Origin: Castellaniella daejeonensis
GTDB lineage: Bacteria; Pseudomonadota; Gammaproteobacteria; Burkholderiales; Burkholderiaceae_B
Assembly: GCF_039523555.1 (NCBI RefSeq)
Contig: NZ_BAAAFN010000007.1
Location: 1 to 64,000 of the forward strand
Reading direction: 5' to 3'
Length of the DNA: 64,000 bases
Positions 42,287-50,470 of the stretch are shown piece after piece. How positions within the stretch are numbered: position 1 is the first letter of the stretch; every line of letters begins with the position of its first letter. The notes under the pieces are model-generated. The model saw only the letters and a list, made by a program, of their open reading frames with translations, was not told the DNA's origin and searched no databases. The position numbers and the translations under genes are program-made.

Positions 42287-44397
42287 GCAGGACTCCCGCC
42301 GACGACAGCAGTGACCCGAATGATACGCTCTTCAGGGACTTCGGCGCTGGAGAGGACTGCCATGTGCGGCAGGTGATGGCGCAGGAAGCGCGACAGCGAA
42401 GCCCGCAACACCGGCGGCACCACCAGCACGGGGGCATCGCCCCGCTCTTCCTGCCCCTGGACAACGCGCTCGACGTCGCCCAGCAGGTTTTCCGCCAGCC
42501 CGGGCTCCAGCGCGCCGCTGCTGCTCAAGGCCTGCATGAGCACGCGTTCCAGGCGGGCATCCAGACCGATCACACGCAGCTCGGTTTCACCCGCGAACCA
42601 GTGCTGGACGATGGCGCGTCCCAGCGCCACGCGGACCTGCGCCAGCAGTTCGTCCAGGTTCGGGCCGGTACCCGCCGGATTGAGTGCGGCCAGGCGGGGC
42701 GCATGTTCCGTAACGGTCTCGAGGATGCTGCGCATGTCGCGGATGGGCACATCCTCGTCGAGCAGGCTGCGCAGCAGATTCTGCAACTGCGGCAGGGAAA
42801 CGGTCTTGGGCACCAGATCCTCGACCAGCTTGGGCACGTCGCGCGCGACGTGATCGAGCAACTGCTGAGTTTCCTGGCGGCCCAGCAGGCGTGAGCCGTA
42901 GCGGTGCATCAGGTGGTTCAGATGGGTGGCCACCACCGTCGCGGCGTCGACCACGGTATAGCCCGCGATCTGCGCCTGTTCGCGCAGCGCCGGATCGATC
43001 CAGAACGCGGGCAGGCCGAAGGCTGGATCCTTGGTGGGCGTGCCCTGGACCGTGCCCGTCACACCGCCCGGGTCGATCGCCAGCCATTGTCCGGTCTGGG
43101 CGACACCGCGGCCGATCTCCACGCCGAACAGCAGGATGCGATAGTCCGTCGGCTTGATTTCCAGGTTGTCCCGGATGTGCACGACGGGCGGCAGGAAGCC
43201 CATTTCCTGGGCGAACTTCTTGCGCAGGCTGCGGATGCGGTGCAGCAGTTCGCCATTCTGCTGGTGGTCCACCAGAGAGATCAGGCGATAACCAACCTCG
43301 AGCCCCAACGGGTCGACGGGAGACACGTCGTCCCAGCTGGCTTCCGCAGCAGCGGCTGCGGCCGCCACCTGTTCCTGGCCCGGCTCGGCCGCTGCGGCCT
43401 GCAGCTCCCGCTGCTGGCGCTGGTGCTGCAGCCAGCCGCCGCCGCCGATGATGGCGGCCAGCAGAAGGAAGGCCACGTGCGGCATGTTGGGAATCAGGCC
43501 CATCAGCGTCAGGATGCCGGCGGTGATGAACATCACGTTGGGGTTCGAGAACAGCTGCCCCATCATCTGCTGCCCGACGTCCTGATCGTCGGCAACGCGC
43601 GAGACCACCACGCCGGCCGCGGTGGAGATCACCAGCGCCGGGATCTGTGCCACCAGGCCGTCGCCGATGGTCAGCAGGGTATAGACCGAGCCCGCGTCGG
43701 AGGCCGACAGCCCGTGCTGGGCCATGCCGACGATCAGGCCGCCGATGATGTTGATCACCATGATCAGCAGGCCGGCCACCGCATCCCCGCGCACGAACTT
43801 GCTGGCGCCGTCCATCGCGCCGTAGAACTCGGCTTCCTGGGAGACTTCGGCGCGGCGGCGGCGGGCCTCTTCCTCGCCGATCAGCCCGGCATTCAGATCG
43901 GCGTCGATGGCCATCTGCTTGCCGGGCATGGCGTCCAGGGTGAAGCGTGCGCCGACTTCGGCGATGCGCCCCGCACCTTTGGTGATGACGGTGAAGTTGA
44001 TGATCACCAGGATGATGAACACCACGATGCCGACGGCGAAGTTCCCCCCCACCAGGAAATGACCAAAAGCCTCGATGACCTGGCCAGCCGCTGCCGGCCC
44101 CTTGTGGCCATTGAGCAGCACCACGCGGGTGGAAGCGACGTTCAGGGACAGCCGCAGCAGCGTGGCGAACAGCAACACCGAGGGAAAGGCAGCAAAATCC
44201 AGCGGCTTGCGGGTGAACATGGCCACCAGCAGGATCATCACCGACAGGGAAATGTTGAACGTGAACAGCAGGTCCAGGATGAAGGGGGGCAGCGGCAGGA
44301 TCATCATGGCCAGGACCATGAGGATCAGCACGGGGCCGGCCATCAGGCGGGCATGCCCGGAGCCGTGGGTCTTGAGGAAATCCAGGAAACTGTTCAT
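42283..44397 (-). CDS. flhA: Flagellar export gate protein FlhA
   Basis: FlhA is the nonameric export gate. The 704-residue product has eight membrane helices in the first half, the FHIPEP-family loop (KGAGRIAEVGARFTLDAMPGKQMAIDADLNAGLIGEEEARRRR), and a cytoplasmic docking domain from about residue 350 on. Length and motifs are normal. It overlaps flhB upstream and flhF downstream by ATGA, so flhB-flhA-flhF form one translation-coupled unit. Confidence 0.97.
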   Translation of the reverse strand: MNSFLDFLKTHGSGHARLMAGPVLILMVLAMMILPLPPFILDLLFTFNISLSVMILLVAMFTRKPLDFAAFPSVLLFATLLRLSLNVASTRVVLLNGHKGPAAAGQVIEAFGHFLVGGNFAVGIVVFIILVIINFTVITKGAGRIAEVGARFTLDAMPGKQMAIDADLNAGLIGEEEARRRRAEVSQEAEFYGAMDGASKFVRGDAVAGLLIMVINIIGGLIVGMAQHGLSASDAGSVYTLLTIGDGLVAQIPALVISTAAGVVVSRVADDQDVGQQMMGQLFSNPNVMFITAGILTLMGLIPNMPHVAFLLLAAIIGGGGWLQHQRQQRELQAAAAEPGQEQVAAAAAAAEASWDDVSPVDPLGLEVGYRLISLVDHQQNGELLHRIRSLRKKFAQEMGFLPPVVHIRDNLEIKPTDYRILLFGVEIGRGVAQTGQWLAIDPGGVTGTVQGTPTKDPAFGLPAFWIDPALREQAQIAGYTVVDAATVVATHLNHLMHRYGSRLLGRQETQQLLDHVARDVPKLVEDLVPKTVSLPQLQNLLRSLLDEDVPIRDMRSILETVTEHAPRLAALNPAGTGPNLDELLAQVRVALGRAIVQHWFAGETELRVIGLDARLERVLMQALSSSGALEPGLAENLLGDVERVVQGQEERGDAPVLVVPPVLRASLSRFLRHHLPHMAVLSSAEVPEERIIRVTAVVGGSPA

Positions 44398-45557
44398 GAG
44401 GCGGGGACTGGAACCTGTCCAGGTCCATGTTGCGGATCGAGTTCGGGCGGCACGCGCAGGTCCTGCGGCGCCTGCGGCAGTGTACCCGAGCCGGGCTGCC
44501 AGTTGCGCAGCTGATAGACCCAGGCCAGGACTTCAGCCACGGCGGCGTACAGGGCGACCGGGATCTCCCGGTCGATCTCGACGTGGTGATACAGGGCGCG
44601 CGCGAGCGGCGGCGCCTCGAGCAGGGCGACGCCATGCTGGCTGGCAAGCTCGCGGATCTGAGCGGCGATCAGGCGCGTGCCCTTGGCCACCACGACGGGC
44701 GCCCCGCCCTGCCCTTCGCGGTAGCGCAGCGCCACGGCGTAATGCGTCGGGTTGGTGACGACCACATCGGCATCGGGCACGGCGCTCATCATGCGCCGCC
44801 GGGCCATGGAACGCTGCTGCTGGCGGATGCGCCCCTTGACGTGGGGATCGCCATCGCTTTCCTTGTGCTCCTGCTTGATATCCTCTTTGGACATGCGCAA
44901 CTGCTTGGCGTGGTTCCATATCTGCCAGGGTACGTCGATCAACACGATGATGATCAACGACGAGGCGATCAGCAGGCAGCACAGGGCGGCCAGGTCCAGG
45001 CCGCGCGCCAGGGCTTCGGTAGGCGCCATGTGGGACAGGCCCAGCATGTCGCCCCGGTAGGCCCAGATGACCTTGACGCCGACGAATCCGACCAGCCCGG
45101 CCTTGGCCAGGGTCTTGACCAGTTCGATCAGGGTCTGCATGGCAAACAGGCGCTTGATGCCCGCCAGCGGGTTGAGCCGCTCGAACTTGGGCTCCAGGGC
45201 TTTGGGCGAGAGCAGGAAGCCCCCCAGCGCCACGGAGGAAAAGATGCCCACCACCAGCAGCAAGGCCATGATCGGCAGCACGAGCAGCAAGCCGTGCCAG
45301 GCCGAATCGCCCGCCACGTTGAGCATGACCTGGGGATCGCGCGTGATCCGGGGATCGAACCACAGTCCGTTCAGGATGATGCCACGCAATGTGCGGAACA
45401 TCTTCTCGCCGCCGAGCCACAAGGCGCCAATGCCGCAGATCAGGGCCAGGAACGTACCCAGCTCGCGCGAACGCGCAACCTGGCCTTCCTCGCGCGCCTT
45501 TTCACGGCGCCGCGGGGTCGCTGGTTCTGTTTTCTCGAGATCGCTATCCTGGGCCAT
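44394..45557 (-). CDS. flhB: Flagellar export switch protein FlhB
   Basis: FlhB changes export from hook to filament substrates by self-cleavage. The 387-residue product has four membrane helices and the cleavage motif NPTH at residues 269-272 (VVVTNPTHYAVALRYREGQGGAPVVVAKG). The C-terminal tail has about 35 extra Pro-rich residues (GSGTLPQAPQDLRVPPELDPQHG). A perfect 12-bp inverted repeat lies 20 bases upstream of its start. Confidence 0.97.
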   Translation of the reverse strand: MAQDSDLEKTEPATPRRREKAREEGQVARSRELGTFLALICGIGALWLGGEKMFRTLRGIILNGLWFDPRITRDPQVMLNVAGDSAWHGLLLVLPIMALLLVVGIFSSVALGGFLLSPKALEPKFERLNPLAGIKRLFAMQTLIELVKTLAKAGLVGFVGVKVIWAYRGDMLGLSHMAPTEALARGLDLAALCCLLIASSLIIIVLIDVPWQIWNHAKQLRMSKEDIKQEHKESDGDPHVKGRIRQQQRSMARRRMMSAVPDADVVVTNPTHYAVALRYREGQGGAPVVVAKGTRLIAAQIRELASQHGVALLEAPPLARALYHHVEIDREIPVALYAAVAEVLAWVYQLRNWQPGSGTLPQAPQDLRVPPELDPQHGPGQVPVPAS

Positions 45558-45576
45558 GCTCAGCCGACGACAATGC

Positions 45577-45608
45577 AGACAGCCTGGATTGTAGTGTCCA
45601 GGCTGTCT
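45577..45608. promoter_or_regulatory. Perfect 12-bp inverted repeat before flhB
   Basis: AGACAGCCTGGA (45577-45588), eight-base loop, TCCAGGCTGTCT (45597-45608). It lies between the soluble chemoreceptor gene and flhB. A -10-like TACAAT (- strand, 45588-45593) overlaps its inner edge. It may be an operator for the flhBAF promoter or an RNA hairpin ending the receptor transcript; there is no U-tract. Confidence 0.5.
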
Positions 45609-45646
45609 CGGCGAAGCAAGGATAAAAGCGTGTTAGGCGCGGCAAT

Positions 45647-47197
45647 TCAAGGGCTTGCAAGCTGGGCGGCCGCGGCGGGCACGGCGACCGGGGAGACGGC
45701 CTGCTCGAACTGCAGGTAGTCCAGGCCGATGCGCACAGCCCCCCAGCGGGTGCCGTCCAGGTCCACGGGCACAGATACGTCGGTGATGATTTCGCCGGTA
45801 TCGCGCATGTAGGTCTGGCACAGCACGCCGCCCCTGTTGCCGATCGCGCCCCGGCTGATCTCGTCGTCGAACAGGCGCTTGTCACGTACATGCAGCATGT
45901 CGTGCGCCAGGTCGCCGGTGGGCGGACGGGCGTAGCGGCGGTTGTGCGTCGGGGCATAACCGTTCGTGTCCACCAGGATCGCATAGTAGCCATGCGGCAC
46001 CTGATCGAGCACCGTATCGAGAATGCCTTGCAGGGCCTGGTCGATGGCTCTGTCGTAGGCCACGTGATAGCGCGGCGGCTGGCTGCCGGGGATCTGGCGG
46101 TAGGCCTTGTCGAAAATATCCAGGCCTTCTGCACGTGCCTGGCGCAGCAGGCCGACGCAGCGGTCGCGCAGCTGGCCCAGACAGGCGGCCAGGTCATCGA
46201 AAGGCGTGTCGCCTGTACGCCAGGCGGCCAGCATTTCCTGCAGGCTTTCGGTCTGGCTGCGCACGCCATGGACCTGCTCGCGCATGGACTGCATGCGCTG
46301 GCGCAGGATGGCGCTGTGGTCGGCGATGCGGCCGATGGACTGGCTCATGTCCTGGTTGGTCTGGTTGACCTGGGCGACATGCTCGGCCATGTCGTCCAGC
46401 TGGGCGCCGACGCTGCCTAGTTCGCGCACCAGGCCGTCGAACTGTCGGTCGAAGTCGTCCACCAGGCGGTCGGAGGCACGCATGTCTGCATGGATGGACT
46501 GGCTCTGCTGCTCGGTGTCGGACACCAGGCCGAGGATTTCGCCGGTATGCTGGACGATGTCGCCGGTGGCCGCATTGACACGTTCGGCCAGCTTGCCGAC
46601 TTCGCTGGCGACCACGGCAAAGCCCCGGCCCGCCTCTCCGGCGCGCGCGGCCTCGACCCCGGCATTCAGGGCCAGAAGATGAGTCTGGAGGGCGATGTCC
46701 TTGATCAGGCGGCTGGTGTCTTCGACCGAGCGCGCACGGTGGCTGAGCTGGGCGATGACTTCCGCGAAGGACTGCATCTGGGTCGTGACCCGGGCCACGC
46801 GTCGATGCAGGTCGGCGAGCTGTTCCTGCGTGGAGCGCAGGTCCTTGAGCTGCTGGCGGAACACATCGGCAGCAGCCACCACGATATCGTTGGTCTGCTG
46901 CGACAGGCTGGCGATCTGCGTGCCCTGGGCCGACAGGCTTTCGGCTTCGCTGGCCTGCTCGTCGGCCATGCTCTGGCAGGCCTGGGTATGCGACTGCAGG
47001 CGGGCGGCATTGATGGCGATGCGGATGCTGGACTGGCGCATGACGATGAAGCGCTCGCGCAACGCCCCGAGGAAGCGCCCGACCGGCAGGGCCAGGGGGC
47101 TGAAGGTCCAGGCCCGGTCATTCAAGGTTGCCCGGCCGCGGCGCAGCTGCCGCAGCAGACGCCCCAGACCCACGTACCTTCCGCGCATATTGGACAT
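45647..47197 (-). CDS. Soluble chemoreceptor with C-terminal Cache-like sensor domain
   Basis: The start at 47197 is fixed by an AAAGGAGG box. The 516-residue product has no membrane helix. Helical residues lead to the signalling hairpin (IKDIALQTHLLALNAGVEAARAGEAGRGFAVVASEVGKLAERV). After it comes a C-terminal domain with DTNGYAPTHNRRYARPPTGD, HVRDKRLFDDEISRGAIGN and TDVSVPVDLDGTRWGAVRIGLDYL, which resembles Cache-type ligand domains normally found in the periplasm. It lies between cheZ and flhB on the - strand. The signal is unknown; it should be an internal metabolite or state. Confidence 0.88.
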   Translation of the reverse strand: MSNMRGRYVGLGRLLRQLRRGRATLNDRAWTFSPLALPVGRFLGALRERFIVMRQSSIRIAINAARLQSHTQACQSMADEQASEAESLSAQGTQIASLSQQTNDIVVAAADVFRQQLKDLRSTQEQLADLHRRVARVTTQMQSFAEVIAQLSHRARSVEDTSRLIKDIALQTHLLALNAGVEAARAGEAGRGFAVVASEVGKLAERVNAATGDIVQHTGEILGLVSDTEQQSQSIHADMRASDRLVDDFDRQFDGLVRELGSVGAQLDDMAEHVAQVNQTNQDMSQSIGRIADHSAILRQRMQSMREQVHGVRSQTESLQEMLAAWRTGDTPFDDLAACLGQLRDRCVGLLRQARAEGLDIFDKAYRQIPGSQPPRYHVAYDRAIDQALQGILDTVLDQVPHGYYAILVDTNGYAPTHNRRYARPPTGDLAHDMLHVRDKRLFDDEISRGAIGNRGGVLCQTYMRDTGEIITDVSVPVDLDGTRWGAVRIGLDYLQFEQAVSPVAVPAAAAQLASP

Positions 47198-47401
47198 GCT
47201 GCCTCCTTTGTGAAGAAGGGGCCGACACCGGCCACGACACGAACCCCCCCGGATCACAACAGCCCCGCCCGGTTCGGTTCATATTGGGTTTCAGACCTTA
47301 CACGAGACTTACATCTTACCCTGTTGTCACAGAGTCCAGGGAAAACCCCCGGCAGGATGCCATCAAAAAGCGGAAAACCGGGCGAAAGCGCCGGCAGTGC
47401 G

Positions 47402-48046
47402 TCAGAATCCCAGGCTTGCCAACAGGTCGTCGACCTGGTCCTGGTTAGTGACCACGTCGTTCTTGCCTGCGGCGTTGACCACCGGGCCGTTGAGCAATGT
47501 CTTGGTTTCCTCGCGCTTTTCCTGCGGGACATTGTCGATCAGCACCTGGACCAGTTCGGTTTCGATGGCGCCGATCACGCCCAGCATCTTCATGATCACC
47601 TGGCCGGTCAGATCCTGGAAGTCCTGAGCCATGATGATTTCCATCACGTTGTTCTGCGAGGCCTGGGTCTTTTCGGGAACGTCCTTCAGGAAGGACCGCG
47701 TGTCATCCACCAGCTCGCGCGCATGGTCGAGTTCGACCGGATGATCGAACCAGTCCTGCCAGCGGGCATCCAGGGCCTTGGCCTCGCGCTGCATCGAATC
47801 CTGCCAGGGCTGGATCTGCTCGGCGGCGTTGAGCACCCGGTTGGCGGCCTGTTCGGTCATCTGGGCGACATAGTGCAGGCGGTCGCGCGCATCGGGGATG
47901 GCATGGGCGGCGTCCTTGATGGCCTGGTCCAGGCCCAGTTCGCGCATGCTCATGCGCAAGGTGCGGGTAAGCTGCGCGATGCGCTGGATCAGATCCATGG
48001 AAGGTTCCACGAAATCCTGCTGACCGGAAGATTGATCCGTCGTCAT
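47402..48046 (-). CDS. cheZ: CheY-phosphate phosphatase CheZ
   Basis: CheZ ends the tumble signal by dephosphorylating CheY. The 214-residue helical product has the catalytic motif DFQDLTGQV with the active glutamine at residue 144 and, at the very end, the CheY-binding peptide DQVDDLLASLGF. It starts 13 bases after cheY. Confidence 0.96.
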   Translation of the reverse strand: MTTDQSSGQQDFVEPSMDLIQRIAQLTRTLRMSMRELGLDQAIKDAAHAIPDARDRLHYVAQMTEQAANRVLNAAEQIQPWQDSMQREAKALDARWQDWFDHPVELDHARELVDDTRSFLKDVPEKTQASQNNVMEIIMAQDFQDLTGQVIMKMLGVIGAIETELVQVLIDNVPQEKREETKTLLNGPVVNAAGKNDVVTNQDQVDDLLASLGF

Positions 48047-48059
48047 GATGCGCCTCCGA

Positions 48060-48443
48060 TCAGAGTTTTTCGAAGATCTTGTTCAGTTTTTCTTCCAGGG
48101 TGGCCGCCGTGAAGGGCTTGACCACGTAGCCGTTGGCGCCGGCCTGCGCCGCCGCGATGATGTTTTCCTTCTTGGCTTCGGCCGTGACCATCAGCACGGG
48201 CAGGCTGGCCAGGTTGGGATCGGCGCGGATGTTCTGCAGCATGGTCAGCCCATCCATGTTGGGCATGTTCCAGTCCGACACCACGAACTCGAAGCCGCCG
48301 TTGCGCAGCTTTTCCAGCGCGATGGCGCCATCCTCGGCTTCGTCGACATTCTCGAACCCCAAGTCCTTGAGCAGGTTCTTGACGATCCGACGCATGGTGG
48401 GAAAGTCGTCGACGACCAGGATTTTCATCGTTTTCTGTACCAC
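48060..48443 (-). CDS. cheY: Chemotaxis response regulator CheY
   Basis: CheY carries the signal from CheA to FliM. A GTG start at 48443 behind a GGAG box gives 127 residues and numbering like E. coli CheY: acidic pair D12-D13, phosphorylated D57 (VSDWNMP), T87 and K109. The ATG five codons later lacks a ribosome-binding site. It is separated from cheB by 65 bases with a terminator-like hairpin. Confidence 0.97.
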   Translation of the reverse strand: MVQKTMKILVVDDFPTMRRIVKNLLKDLGFENVDEAEDGAIALEKLRNGGFEFVVSDWNMPNMDGLTMLQNIRADPNLASLPVLMVTAEAKKENIIAAAQAGANGYVVKPFTAATLEEKLNKIFEKL

Positions 48444-48462
48444 GGATCACTCTCCAATCAAT

Positions 48463-48488
48463 AAAAAAAGCAGGGTATTCGGGTACCC
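48463..48488 (-). terminator. Terminator-like hairpin between cheB and cheY
   Basis: Reading the - strand, GGGTA (48484-48488) and TACCC (48473-48477) form a 5-bp stem with a six-base loop. Two bases later a run of seven T follows (48463-48469). The stem is short, so it may only reduce read-through from cheB. Confidence 0.45.
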
Positions 48489-48508
48489 GGTGCCTCTGTT
48501 CAAACCCG

Positions 48509-49576
48509 TCAAACCCGGTTTCCGAAGGAACCGGCGCTCTTCAGGATACGTTCGCTGAGTTCGTCCAGCGGGACGGCTTCCTCGGCGGCACCGATCAGCA
48601 GCGCTTCGCGCGGCATGCCGAAGACGACGCAGCTGGCCTCGTCCTGGGCGAAAGTGCGCGCGCCCGCCTGGCGCATCGCCAGCAGGCCCTGGGCGCCATC
48701 CTTGCCCATGCCGGTCAGGATGACACCGATGGCGTTCTTGCCGGCCACCTGGGCTGCCGAATGAAACAGCACGTCCACGGAAGGCCTGTGGCGGTTCACG
48801 GGATCGCTGTATTCCAGCTTGACCACATAGTTGGCCCCGGAACGCGCAAGCTTCATGTGGGCCACGCCGCCCGGGGCCAGGTAGACGTGTCCAGGCAGCA
48901 CACGTTGGCCATCTTCCGCCTCGTGGACCTGCACGGCGCACAAGCCGTCCAGGCGCTGGACGAAGGATTTGGTGAAACCGGCCGGCATGTGCTGGGTGAT
49001 CATGATCGCCGGGCTGTTGACCGGCAGGGGTTCGAGGACGTGGCGGATGGCTTCCGTCCCACCCGTCGACGAGCCGATCATGACCAGTTTCTCGGTCGTG
49101 GAGAAATTGCCCGACAGGCGCGGCCGGGCAGGTTCGTCCGAGGGATGGACCGGACGCGGGCGCAGGCGCGCGTGGGCGGCGGCCCGGATCTTGTCGGCGA
49201 TCATGTCGCCATAGTCCATCAGACCATCACGCAGGCCGAGCTTGGGCTTGGTGACGAAATCGACCGCGCCCAGTTCCAGCGCCCGGATGGTGACTTCGGA
49301 ATTGCGTTCGGTGAGCGAGGACACCATCACCACCGGCATGGGCCGCAGCCGCATCAGCCGTTCCAGGAAGTCCAGGCCGTCCATGCGCGGCATTTCGACA
49401 TCCAGGGTCAGGACATCGGGGTTGTGCTGCTTGATGAGCTCGCGCGCGATGAGCGGATCGGGCGCAGTGGCCACGACCTCAAGATCGGGCTGGCTGTTGA
49501 TGATTTCCGTCATCAGACTGCGCACCAGGGCGGAGTCATCGACGCACAGCACACGGATTTTCTTGTTGACGGCCAT
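48509..49576 (-). CDS. cheB: Chemotaxis methylesterase/deamidase CheB
   Basis: CheB removes methyl groups from receptors during adaptation. The 355-residue product has a receiver domain (phosphorylated D59 in LTLDVEMPRMDG), a linker, and the esterase domain with the catalytic triad S170 (MIGSSTGGTEA), H196 (ITQHMPAGF) and D293 (ILTGMGKDGAQG). It follows cheR by 20 bases. Confidence 0.97.
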   Translation of the reverse strand: MAVNKKIRVLCVDDSALVRSLMTEIINSQPDLEVVATAPDPLIARELIKQHNPDVLTLDVEMPRMDGLDFLERLMRLRPMPVVMVSSLTERNSEVTIRALELGAVDFVTKPKLGLRDGLMDYGDMIADKIRAAAHARLRPRPVHPSDEPARPRLSGNFSTTEKLVMIGSSTGGTEAIRHVLEPLPVNSPAIMITQHMPAGFTKSFVQRLDGLCAVQVHEAEDGQRVLPGHVYLAPGGVAHMKLARSGANYVVKLEYSDPVNRHRPSVDVLFHSAAQVAGKNAIGVILTGMGKDGAQGLLAMRQAGARTFAQDEASCVVFGMPREALLIGAAEEAVPLDELSERILKSAGSFGNRV

Positions 49577-49596
49577 TTTTCAGCGGGATCCCCGGC

Positions 49597-50442
49597 TCAG
49601 GCGACGGAATAGACCGTCTGCCCCTCGAGGCGCAGGGACTTGGTCAGGTAGGTGAAATTTTCCGAATGGCCCGCGAACATCAGGCCGCCCGGCTTGAGCA
49701 GGGGCACGAAGCGCTCCAGTATCCGGGTCTGAGTCGGTTTATCGAAATAGATCATGGTGTTGCGGCAGAAGATCGCGTCGAATTTCTGGTTGACCGGCCA
49801 GCTGGGCGCCACCAGATTCAGCTCTTCGAAGGTCACCATGTTGCGGATCAGCGGTTTGATCATGGCCATGCCGGCCTGGCGTCCCGTCCCGCGCAGGAAA
49901 TAGCGTTTCAGGAATTCCGGGGGCACGGGCTTGACGCGATCCAGGGTATAGACCCCCTTGCGAGCCTGGGCCAGGGCGTGGGTGTCGATATCCGTCGCCA
50001 GCACCGACAGGCCGGTCTCGGACTGGCCGCAGGCATCGTGCAGCGTCATCGCCAGGGTGTAGGGCTCTTCGCCGGTGGACGAGGCACAGCACCAGACGGA
50101 GATCGGCTTGCGCCGTTTGCGCACGAAATCCGCAAGAATGCGGAAATGGTGCTGCTCGCGAAAGAAGGCCGTATGGTTGATCGTGAAGGCGCTGATGAAG
50201 CGATCCCATTCGTCGGCCTGGGGGTTCTGTTCCAGGTAGTCCAGATAGGCGCGGACCGTGGAAGATCCCGCATGGTGGGCCCGCAGGCCCAGGGTGCGGG
50301 CCGCCATGTCCTTCTTGTGATCGCCCAGGATGATGCCCGCCCGCCGATGCAGCACCTGCACCGCGCGCGCCAGGTCCGCTGCATCGGCCTTGGGCAGGGC
50401 CGGCTGTGAAAAATAGGAAGCAGTGGGCGCGTCGTGGATCAT
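49597..50442 (-). CDS. cheR: Chemotaxis methyltransferase CheR
   Basis: CheR adds methyl groups to receptors using S-adenosylmethionine. The start at 50442 (MIHDAPTASYFSQPALPKAD) gives 281 residues. Features include the N-terminal helical domain, FTINHTAFFREQHHF, the SAM loop VWCCASSTGEEPYTLAM and FDAIFCRNTMIYFDKPTQ. The frame is open further upstream, inside the receptor gene, without similarity. Confidence 0.96.
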   Translation of the reverse strand: MIHDAPTASYFSQPALPKADAADLARAVQVLHRRAGIILGDHKKDMAARTLGLRAHHAGSSTVRAYLDYLEQNPQADEWDRFISAFTINHTAFFREQHHFRILADFVRKRRKPISVWCCASSTGEEPYTLAMTLHDACGQSETGLSVLATDIDTHALAQARKGVYTLDRVKPVPPEFLKRYFLRGTGRQAGMAMIKPLIRNMVTFEELNLVAPSWPVNQKFDAIFCRNTMIYFDKPTQTRILERFVPLLKPGGLMFAGHSENFTYLTKSLRLEGQTVYSVA

Positions 50443-50470
50443 GGCGGTGTCGTGGCGGGACGTGCTGGGA

